In this document: positions 1 to 9,900 of the stretch, in pieces | How positions within the stretch are numbered: the first letter of the stretch is position 1 | Layout: each line of letters opens with the position of its first letter | From: Sperchopsis tessellata | Taxonomy: Eukaryota; Arthropoda; Insecta; Coleoptera; Hydrophilidae | Reading direction: 5' to 3' | NCBI GenBank assembly: GCA_033557685.1 | Contig: JAWQRN010000475.1 | Location: 1-29,090, forward strand | Length of the DNA stretch: 29,090 nt | Notes under the pieces: model-generated | What the model saw: the letters and a program-made list of their open reading frames with translations, nothing else | The model's database searches: none | What the model was told of the DNA's origin: nothing | Made by a program: the position numbers and the translations under genes

Positions 1-88
1 TTGTCAGAGCCTCTACACGGTTTCCACCCGGAAACAACATTCATACAGATACTAACCGTGGAAGTCTATTACATGTCATTAAACTATT
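1..88 (+). repeat. Penelope-like terminal repeat fragment, cut by window edge
   Basis: Starts inside the block TTGTCAGAGCCTCTACACGG, shared with copies at 5976-6022 (same strand) and 5572-5615 (opposite strand). Similarity to the 5532-5615 copy continues through ACAGATA..AAC..TGGAAGTCT to about base 88. Read on plus it gives the small coding-like block LVRASTRFPPGNNI. The left end is outside the window. Confidence 0.7.
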
Positions 89-189
89 TATAACTGGTTG
101 GTAGAAATTTTATACATCATTTCTAAGCCATATAAACATTGGAAAATAAGCCATAATGTTCACTACTACAAATAATACATTTTTTATGC

Positions 190-467
190 ATCAAGTGCCT
201 ACATTGCCATCAATTCAAAGTTTACTGTTTGTACAACATCGTAAACCGAATCATTTGAACAACAAATCAATGTATCGTCAGCGAACAGTTGGATATTACA
301 TTTCTTCATATTGTTAGTAGTGTCATTACACATTATAAAACAAAAACAGTAACTGATTTAAAAGCGCCCCTGCGGAACTCCGTATGCTGTTTCTTTCTTC
401 TTCGATACATTACCATTAAAACTTGTTACTTGTTGTCGATCCAACAAATATGAGCCCAACCATGTTT
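190..467 (-). pseudogene. Jockey-like LINE reverse transcriptase relic
   Basis: On minus, 467 to ~355 reads TWLGSYLLDRQQV and then ETAYGVPQG, the RT palm approach (GVPQGS block). After a stop and frame disruption, 306 to ~202 reads KKCNIQLFADDTLICC and then VYDVVQTVNFEL. The FADD catalytic box is at 271-288. These blocks are typical of Jockey/CR1-type non-LTR reverse transcriptases. No intact ORF remains. It sits in TRAPPC11 intron 9 in the same orientation as the gene. Confidence 0.8.
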
Positions 468-591
468 GATAAAGTTAAAAAAATAATCGATTAATCAAAA
501 ATGTCATCCCACAATTATTTGATAAATCAGTGATTTGATCAATCAATTATAATATTAATAAATTATTTGATAAATCAATTAGTTGATCATA

Positions 592-2549
592 TACCAACTA
601 AAAGACCAAATAGACAGATGAAAAACGAAATCGATTACATACTAACAAATAAACGGGAAATATTTCTGCAATAAATCGTTTCGACATGGGCAGCGACCTC
701 CGACTTGTACGTGCTACCATAGTCCTGAACAGAAGAATGGAAAGAAATAAGCTAGCCAATAAACCAAGCTCCCTAACTTCAAATGAACTAAACCAGAATA
801 AAAACGAATTCCAAAAAATATTAAAATGCAAACTTCACGATATTAAATCACTAGAAAAAATGCAGATAACTGACCTCTCCAAAAAAATCATCAGGGAAAA
901 AAGAGTAAGTGCAAAACCAAAACAAAATCAAGGAAAAGGTAAAATCAGTGCAAAAAAAATATCATTAATACCACTGAGGAAACAAACAAATCGTGACCAC
1001 GCAGAATACATAGAACTAAACAAGACAATTAACAGAGAAATTCGCAAAGATATAAGAAATTATAATACCCTTCACATACAAAATACTAAAGAGGACAACA
1101 CAAACATGAAGGTGCTAAGATCGAAAATGTCTATAGGTAAGGCTAGAATAATGAATATCTGAAATCAACAAGGAACAATGACTGTAGCCGCTATTAAAGA
1201 TTTCTACACACTCTACAACCTCGAAACCCCAACAGCTGAAAAAAATATTATGAATGCCGGCTCTGAGGAAATCCCTGAAATCAGTAAATGGGAATTAACA
1301 AACGCACTGAAACATATGAAAAACAGGAAGAGTTCAGGGGAAGACGCAATAACGAGTGAAATGTTTAAGATGGGAGGCGAAGATGTTCAAGAAACTGTGA
1401 GAAATAAATGCCTTACTGAGGGAAAAATCACAAACACGTGGCAAAAACCCTAGGTGATCTTGCTAGATAAGAAAGGGGACATAATATCAAAAATTACAGA
1501 TCAATCAGCTTATTATCTCATCTATATCAGCTTTTCTCCAAGATACTAACTAATCAGATAACAAACAAATTAGACTTCTACCAACCAGTCGAACAAGCAG
1601 AATTTCGGAAATACTATAGTACAATAGACCTGCAAATTCTGTGACAGCGTAGGCAATTTTGAAGGCACTAGATAATACGTCAGTTGATTCCAGATACCGA
1701 AATATCATATGAAATATCTACAAGGCAACACTTCAAGTGAAGATCGAAGAACATATAATCACAGACAAAATTCTAAAGAGAGGTGTTCGACAGAAGGACA
1801 CAATATCCCCCAAATTATTTACCCTAGCGCTTGAAGATGTTTTTAAGTGTTTGGAGTGGCACGCAAATGGTATCAACATCGATGGAACCCTCCTAAGCTA
1901 TTTGCCCTTCGCGGACGATATCATTCTAATACGCAACAATGCTGAAGAGATCAAAACAATGAATGAACTCCATTGGTCATCGAAAAAAGTTGGTCTTAAC
2001 ATGAATCTGGCCAAAACTAAAATAATGAGCCAAGATCAAATTCAAGTTACTATTTATAACCATACACTGAAAAATACAGCTGAATATGTATATTTCGGAC
2101 ATATCATCAAGCTTGGCAAACAAATCGCGGAAATATCCAGAAGGGCTGGACTATATTTTGCCGGTAACAAGGTATGGTGTTGAGACCATGGCACTAACTG
2201 TAAGAAGTATAAATAGACTCAGAACCAAGCAAAGAGCAATGGAGAGAACAATACTGAGTATTAGCTTGAGGGACAGAATAAGAAACGAGAAAATACGCTC
2301 AACTCAAGTGGAGATAGACGGGACTCATACAGGTGGACCAACAGACTAATGAAATGGAGACCTAGAGAAACACAACAAAGTGCAGGAAGACCTCAGAAGC
2401 TGTGGCAAGACGACATCATACAAATCGCAGGAGAGACCTGGATAAAAACAGAGGGGCATGGAAGGAATTGGAAGAGGCTTACATCCATAAGAAGAATAAG
2501 AAGATACCCACTAAGTACCATTTTTTTTAAACTGTTTAAGATATTTTGA
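592..2549 (+). mobile_element. RTE-like non-LTR retrotransposon, 5'-truncated and frameshifted
   Basis: Several reading frames in series rebuild the order of an RTE-like LINE polyprotein. The end of the AP-endonuclease is at 592-720 (NEIDYILTNKRE, FDMGSDLRLVRA), followed by a basic linker to 1162. RT fingers are at 1178-1453 (LKHMKNRKSSGEDAI, EMFKMGGEDV, CLTEGKI). At 1490-1640, across a frameshift, is NYRSISLLSHLYQLFSKILT. The palm is at 1737-2183 (GVRQKDTISPKLFTLALEDV, FADD at 1908-1919, VGLNMNLAKTKIM, EYVYFGH). The C-terminal region is at 2160-2549 (GVETMALTVRSINRLRTKQR, SLRDRIRNEKIR, GRPQKLWQDDI). Stops and frameshifts separate these parts, and most of the endonuclease is absent. It lies antisense inside TRAPPC11 intron 9. 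Confidence 0.9.
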
Positions 2550-2885
2550 AAAAGCTGATGGTTTTTTTATTGCTATTAAAACATTTCAACAATGAAAAAA
2601 ATTTTCATGTTAAAGTTCCACAAAGCTATTTGGTAAAAAAAAAAATATATATATATAAATACTACTAATACTACTGTTTACGACTCTTAACATACCCCTC
2701 ATCCCAACTAGTGCTAGGATTTTGTTTCTTTTTCAATAATCGATACTTGATAGCCCTAATAGCTTTGGTTCTTTCTACTATTAGCCTCCACAGATTGACT
2801 ATATAGTTGATAATTTATACTCATTATTAAAATATGACCACAGATATTCATACAAGAATATTTCAGAGGCAGAACTTAAAAAAAT
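2550..2885. other. AT-rich intronic stretch without a gene
   Basis: Follows the LINE C-terminus. It contains an A/T tract and a short (AT)n run near 2643-2660, probably the LINE 3' tail area. No coding block or splice-flanked exon was recognised. Confidence 0.5.
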
Positions 2886-2915
2886 ATTTATTATTTCATT
2901 CAACTACAGGACACT

Positions 2916-3013
2916 CTGGAGAACGGAAGTGTATTATCGGTCACATTCCTTCATTTGAGCAAGGCATTTGATTAGGTTTCCCACAGATTCCTTTTGTGCA
3001 AGCTTTGGGTCCT
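2916..3013 (+). pseudogene. Small Jockey-like reverse transcriptase relic
   Basis: The plus frame from 2916 reads LENGSVLSV, then LHLSKAFD, a stop, and VSHRFLLCKLWVL. This is the RT block with the first catalytic aspartate (consensus DLSKAFDxVSHxxLLxKL) found in Jockey/CR1-type LINEs. Only this block survives, with one stop inside it. It is followed at 3014-3045 by two exact tandem copies of AACAAAATTAATTTGT. Confidence 0.65.
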
Positions 3014-3045
3014 AACAAAATTAATTTGTAACAAAATTAATTTGT

Positions 3046-3775
3046 AACAAACAAGACACAATCCTAAGTGATACTGACACAGACTCGCCACCACTGGTAA
3101 GTTTGCTGGCTGTCGGATTATCCAAAGCTTTAATGGAGCACGAGAAACAACTCTGTATACCTAAATTAAGAAATTTAATAATAAATATGGTGCTGCTGAA
3201 CTGTTACGACACTGAAAACTTTAATATCTATTAATTTCACTCAATATATTTAGTTTTATTTATTTTATAATTGCAAATGTTATGTGCATTATTTATGCTG
3301 TATTTTGTAGTATGTCTTTGATTTTATATATAATTTTAATTTTATTATGTTCACTATTGTGTTTTAGTTAATTTTTATACTTCTTGCTAAATATGATTTG
3401 TCTTAGATGATTTATTTACATCTTATAATAACTAATGGTGTGTTATTTATTATTGTATTTTGTGATATGAATTTTCTTAGTTTTAGGTCTTTGTCTATAT
3501 TCTGGGCACAGCCATTTTTACTCTACTTAGGGGCCTAATTCCAGGAAAGGAGTGTAAATTCAAATAAATCCCTTTTTGGGTACCTGGGTCAAAAAAATAC
3601 AGACAGATGAACACAAGTAACATTAAAGATAATCTGATATTAACAAACCAAGGCTGAATTCATAAAGGAAGTGAATGCTTTTCAATTAACAATTAGGTGT
3701 CATACACAATTGCATACTATTAGATTAACAAAAAAAAACTACATCCATTTAGACAAAAGAAAGTAAAATACAAAC
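3046..3775. other. Intron 9 sequence without recognisable gene
   Basis: T-rich on plus, with many TTTTAT/TTTTAG tracts. A candidate polyadenylation-like CAAATAAATCCC sits near 3560-3572 after CCAGGAAAGGAGTGTAAATT and may be a LINE 3' end. No TRAPPC11 exon is visible. Confidence 0.4.
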
Positions 3776-3962
3776 CTGTATTTCTTTATCAACATCATTA
3801 TAATCAGGGATAAATTCAACAAGGAATCTCTTCACTTCATTGCTCATAAACATCAGAGTTGGATTCGTGTGCAAATCAGTTACACCAAACTCCGAGCTTG
3901 AGGTTGGTGTATTTATGAAAACTGAAACTCTTGAAAAGTTCATTTGGAATGGACAGTTAGAC
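3776..3962 (-). CDS. TRAPPC11: TRAPPC11 exon 9, last exon in the window
   Basis: Acceptor CTCTTTTAG|GTCTAA at 3963, donor ATACAG|GTTTGT at 3775, phase 0. It reads SNCPFQMNFSRVSVFIN (vertebrate DCPHPIRFSKLCVSFN) and ends NDVDKEIQ (vertebrate EDVGKKIEI). The donor is intact and no in-frame stop occurs, so the coding sequence continues left of this exon through an intron of at least 3775 bp. Confidence 0.9.
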
Positions 3963-6900
3963 CTAAAAGAGAAAATGTATACATTAATATTCATTTTATA
4001 CATTTTTTAAAATACTAAATTGTCATAAAAATTTATATGAGCCTTTTGGTACACCAAATATTTAAATTATATGAAACAGGATAAACTTACCTAATATATA
4101 ATTCTACGGTGACTAGAGAATCAACTTGATACTTATTTTTTGTGAACCTAGCTTTACAGTCAACACACGATGTCACGTTACTAATGTCTAAAGAATACGA
4201 TAGCGGGTTAGATATCTCCAATGCTTTTTTCCAATGAACAAGAGCTGTACTCAAAGCCTTTTCAGGTACATTTGATTCAGGCTCAGGCATATGTTTCTAG
4301 AAAAATTAATTAAAAATTTCTTATAAGTATTAAGATTCGATGAATCCAAACTCACCTTTAAAATTTTGTTAAAATTTTCGTACAGTCTCCGTTTGTAATC
4401 ATATGGCACTGTTGTTTTATGAACTAATAATTCCAAAGACATTTGTAAGTAATCCTGTACATTTCCCGTAAGGAAGGCACATTTTGTCGCTTTTTCCAAA
4501 ATATTTGATATTATGTCCCACCATCCTTCTTGTCTATAATCCCAGAGCATATGACTTAGCAAACTAAAAGTATAAAATAATAATTGAATTAAATGTTATA
4601 CACTTCCTGGATTTTAATATATAGAAAAAGTACTTCTGGGCAGAAACCGTGTAAAGGCTCTGAAAAGTACAGACGTTTTATCATTTGTTGCAACAGACAT
4701 CAATGATAATGAAAACAAACGGGTTGTTAGGTTTGAGCCACGAGAATCACCAGATGAGGCAATGACAATATATAGAGAAAACGTATTAGAGAACCAAAGA
4801 TCTTTATTTTTGCTTAATGATTTTATCATTTTAGTGTTAATATATGAAAACAGAGAACAGAACTACATTCTAATGTAAGAAAGTAGTTAGAGCTACACAT
4901 TAAATTTTATTGACATGACATATTTCCTATATGACCACCTTCTACACCTTTATAAGGTAATTAACATGAAGTAAAACTAATAATAAACATAAACAATTAT
5001 ATGAAAACTTACGTAAAAGCTTTGCCATAATCTTGAGAATTATAATATTCATCTGCCATTTGAATTACTAAATGTCTCCTGATTCTTGGACATCTATAAG
5101 TTTTGTACTGAGATATAGCAAACCCATATAGACTGATTATTATAGCCTAAAAGTTAAAAAAAAAATGAAATAAGTTATTTTTTAGTTAAGAACTGAAACT
5201 TACAGAATGATTAACATGTTTCTCCATGTACTGCAATGCTTGTATACCACTAGCTTCTATTTGTGGATCAGGTGCATCTGCTGTTAATTTACCAGGCCTC
5301 CACGGGCGCTGTCCGTAATATTCCATGGTGTTTATTCCTTCTAATGGATCTGGTACTGGATATGTAGATACCTTCTAAAAACCATAAATCAGCAATTCTA
5401 AAATTAATTTAAAACTTTCAAAGATATTTTAAATCTATATTTTATTTAATAAATCAAGAGTTATATTACTTGGCAATAGACGTCAACGTGAAAACCTGGA
5501 GAGAGTCATTAAAATATACACTAATGGTATTAAATGTAAGACTTCCACAGTTATTATCTGTAAGAATGTTGTTTCCGGGTGGAAACCGTGTAGAGGCTCT
5601 GACAAGTGCCGACACTTCGTCCACTGTTGCAAGGGACTGCACTGATCCAAACTCGGCCGGATCATGCTTATATAGGCAAGGACTGAAGTGGGAGATGCGC
5701 ACTAGCGCATGGCCGTTGCGTTAGGGCGATTGTTGCCGTGTGCAGGAGAGAAATGAGAGAGGGGTATTCGCCAAGCAATTGGTAGTTGAAAACCATCATC
5801 CCTATTGATATTGTTGGGGCAATTATAAACCTCAATGGCTTCTCTGAATTTTCTGGGAAATCCAGTCCTTGCCTATATAAGCTTTTTTAAGAGTTTGGAT
5901 CAGTGCAGTGAATTCATTCATTGAAGTAACATCACTAGCCTTGAAAATGTCCCTTGCAACAGTGGACGAAACATCTGCACTTGTCAGAGCCTCTACACGG
6001 TTTCCATCCGGAAACAACATTCATATATACACTAATGGTATTCTACTACCGATTTCAAATTTATCTAGAAAATCGGGACGTTTAACTCAGATATTTGATT
6101 CAAGCTCCATATTTCCAAAACATTCCAGAAATTCTATTCTAAATTATTATATGCCAACAGAAACATCATAGATCAATACGCTTCCTGACTTGGTTCATGT
6201 GACAGAGATTACAATGAAGTCGTACATTTTTTTTATATTATATATAACACGATATTTTAAAAATAAGGAACAACTGTTTTATTACAATTTATACCTAAAT
6301 TTCTTAAAATATCAAAATAAAGAAAAATTCAAAATTGTTACTTATATAATAATAATAATAAATATAATATATAATAACATTATGTTGTTATAGATTTCTT
6401 TTTGACATATGAGCAACATTAATTTTATTTTTGTTAACAAGAAAGTCAATCAGGCATTCGATGTATTAAATTTCATATATCTTCTTTTTCCATATCATTA
6501 TCGGTTTCACTGTGACCTTTAATGAGACCCTCATAACACGCATGATATTGATGAGATATGTTTTATCGGCATAATCTCATGAGGTGGATCTGTACAACTA
6601 TATTTTTTTCCAAATTTGAGAATTCGAAGCCAGAAAGATTTTAAAATATTTTCCAGATCTTCCTTCTTGTACAACACCCACATTATTTGAAGCTATTTTA
6701 CAGGTTCCCTAGTAGAGTCAACCTTTCTAGTTTTTATTACATTTCTGCATGTTTCTTTACATAAAAAACAGCGTTTACTACTTATTCTTCTAATCTTAAA
6801 TGTGCATTTGTTTAATCTCCTGTTCACAGAATGTATGGTATGATCATTGTTCAAAAGTTAAGTTCAGAATATTTTCATTACCTCTACTTGTAAGTCACAA

Positions 6901-9900
6901 TGTGGGCGGGTGATTTAACTGACAAGTAAGAATTTTAAATTATTACAGATTGTAAAGACCTATTATTTTCACATGAACTTAAGGTTTGAAGCAATTAATC
7001 AAACTAAGTAAGGAATTTTTATAAATTAGATGAAGTGTACGACTCCATTGATACAAAATTCTTGCCTAAGATTTCTCTTGGCATCAGCAGGAGAGGAAGG
7101 ATCTCTCACATAAATGAGAGGGCCGGGTGGTTGTGCATGGCTGATCGCCGGGGTTTACAAATGTTAAGTGCTTTAATAGAATTATATAGATGGAAGTGTC
7201 TCCATACCTCTTTAATAAAATAAGATTTAGAACAATATTACAATACACAATATTAATATGAGGGAAAAGATTTTTTAACAATTTCGCAGCATCTTTTGAA
7301 ACTTTTCAAGTGTTCATTTTTATATTGTGCTTCTCCCTTTTATAGAATGTTTTAAAAAAACATCAAAAAAATGCTATTCAGACATGATGCTTGTTTTTTA
7401 GATATATTTTTTCAAATTATTATTATTCCTAACTTTACTTTTCTTGATAGTTACATGTGCCAATAGACTTTACTTTGGGTTGAGAATTGCCTGCATTTTC
7501 AGTTATAGATATATAATGTGTTACTTATAACCATCCTGAATCCTACTCCTTTTGATTTGCAAATTATTATTGGTTATTTTCTGTATCATGTATATGTACT
7601 TATCAATAAATTTATGTTTATTTATTGTGCAAGCAGATAGACTGTAGACATCGGTGATGAGACATACTCAACCAACCTATTTCCATCAGTCATTAAAATA
7701 TTCTCCTGGGCATTTCAAATATAAACCTTACATATGATTTCTGAACCCATTCCAAATAACTTAATTTAAACTAAGACAAGATTTATAGAAACACAGTTAA
7801 AACTAATACATCACTATACAAGGCTCGCACATTCCTATTTATATATTTTTAAGATGGTAAAAAACTATAAAATTTACCATATATATGATCTTTATAAATC
7901 AATTAGAAATTAACAGTTAATCCAGAATTTTTGATCTAATAATAAAGAAGAAAATATTGAAATATTGTCCAAGGAAACACCAGTTAATTTATATATACTT
8001 TAATTATATATTAGCCGACATGTTTCGATGCAACTGCCTCATCTTCAGGGCTAATTTAAGATGTAAACCTTGATGAATAATCAAAAACCAAAGGCTTATA
8101 GGAACGACTGCAGAGAAGATTGTTAATAATATCATTAATAATCCTTTCTGCAATCTTTGTCCCTATCGGCCTTACATCTTATTTCAACCCTGAAGATGAG
8201 GCAGTTGCCTCGAAACATGTCGACTAATATATAATTAAAGTATATCTAAATAAAGTGGTGTCTCGTTGGACAATATTTCAATATTTTCAAAATGGAACAT
8301 GCAATGTTCTCCTCGTATATGTTTTCTTTTTCTATAAAGTAGTTTGGAGATATTTATACTCGGAAGTTCTCATATTTTTGATTCCAAAGATTACACCCTT
8401 TAACTTCAACAAATTCAACATAAAAGAATTGCGATTGTATTTTTATTTTGAGTTTATTTCAGTTAATATTAATATTTTCTTTTCATTTAATTTTTCTTTC
8501 TAATTTTATATTCTTGAAAACTATTTGATGAAGCCCTACCCAGACCTTATCAATAAAAGGGGATATTTAACCCCTTACAGGAGAATGTTCTGATAGTCTC
8601 AAAATAAATCATCTGGTGCTTACATATGATAAAAATAGTACTGTAACCTACCCATACTTCTAAAACCTTATTTCTTTAAAAATGAAAATACTAATAAAAC
8701 AATTAATTTTCTCACACTCAAATAGTAATAGCATAAATACTAAACTTAAAAATAATTATTATGAAAATTTACTTACGCTACAAATCTCTTGGCAGGATTG
8801 CTTTCTCAATATGGCATGTTGAGCAGCTTGCTGATAATATATGCCTGGGTGCTGTGTTTGTACAGCTGGAAGACCTAATTTTACAGCCTCGTCAAATATA
8901 TCGCCAAAAACACTAAACCTATGGCATAAACAGATTGATTAAAATAAATTTCAATTTTTTCAAATGCATATAACTATGTCTTACTGTTTAGACATCCATA
9001 CATGGTGTTCAAAGGCTAATTCCTGGAAGCCCAATCTAGTTTTAAACCGTTCGGTATGTGCACGGAACTGGGAAATGGCATCCCTTGGTAAATTAAGAGC
9101 AAACATTAAGCGGCATAGTTTATAATTTATGAATCCAGCTATAGTTCGCACCTCCATTGCATTCGTGTCTACTATACGTATTTCCAGCAAATTATTATAA
9201 GCATGAGTATAATGCCTGAAAATATTACATATAAATTAATACAAAAACAACTCAAACTAAAATTTGTAAAAAACTTGGATTTTTGTAATGTATGTAGATA
9301 TCAGACAGATGCATGTTCTACAGTATAAAAGACCATAAATACATGCATCACAATGATTCACAATTATATGAAACAGAAATTTTACAAAACATCTTAGAAA
9401 TATAAAAGTAAATATCTTTTTGATCTTAAATTCAGGCACTTTTTAAAGTAGTGTAAACCTTCTTTTATACACTGCTATATAGAATAATCAAGTAAATATA
9501 TATGCTTAACTCCTACAACAAATATATAATGCCTCTCTTCACAACTATGCAGTCTCATGCCGAATTATCATTGGCAATTTGTTATACATGTAATGTAGAC
9601 CACCAGTAATATATCTCTTGCTAAGAAAATTAGTAGAATGAGGTCTACAACTGTTCTCTGTGTTGAGTATTGTGTGCAAAAAAAACTCATCATTCCAAGG
9701 ACAAGCCCCCCATGTGCTCATGAACACATTTCCTGCGGGTGAGTGTGAAGATTTTTTCTTGTTTAAAATACTTCCTGCAACTCTACATGTAATGAAGGTT
9801 AATATTTGCAGACACTTGATGCATTTAGTTCCCACACCCCACAACAGTATGCCATGAGATACCAGAATGTATTTGTTTTCAGTAGAAACCATTCTTGCAC

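Larger units (their letters stand above)
5514..6042 (-). mobile_element. Truncated Penelope-like element with inverted terminal repeats and 18-bp target duplication
   Basis: The exact 18-mer ATATACACTAATGGTATT occurs in direct orientation at 5514-5531 and 6025-6042. Between them, read on minus, are an inverted terminal-repeat copy (6022 to 5863), the end of a Penelope-like ORF (5866 to 5702), and a terminal repeat in normal position (5685 to 5532). The two arms begin at the same CAGTCCTTGCCTATATAAGC; the right arm has ~40 bp more after the initiator. Penelope-like retroelements are known for 5' truncation and inverted or tandem terminal copies (pLTRs), which fits. The insertion is in TRAPPC11 intron 4, ~140 bp upstream of the exon 5 acceptor. 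Confidence 0.8.
7951..8288. repeat. 338-bp foldback palindrome made of two head-to-head Penelope-type 3' terminal repeats
   Basis: The left half reads as the reverse complement of the right half over nearly the whole length, with symmetry centre near 8119. Outer arms GGACAATATTTCAATATTTT (right, ~8268-8287) and its complement (left, ~7952-7971), middle arms 7993-8065 against 8172-8245, and an inner TTAATAATATCATTAATAA hinge all match. Each arm contains CCTGAAGATGAGGCAGTTGC followed by CGAAACATGTCG, a sequence class associated with Penelope-like element ends. No coding frame is present. Confidence 0.85.

Noticed and set aside
686..831. Opposite-strand frame at 598-831
   Set aside because: Shadow of the RTE-like LINE frame, which has recognisable protein blocks; the shadow has none.
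5470..5724. 84-codon plus frame across the pLTR
   Set aside because: It is the antisense of the repeat, its start codon is GCAATA-type context in the intron, and it includes the antisense of the TATA/initiator.
6750..6830. Minus reading KRCFLCKETC as a zinc-finger or piggyBac C-terminal remnant
   Set aside because: Only two Cys pairs and no neighbouring family motif; too short to assign.
7035..7223. 62-codon plus frame at 7035
   Set aside because: Starts with GTG, has no domain, and lies inside a TRAPPC11 intron.
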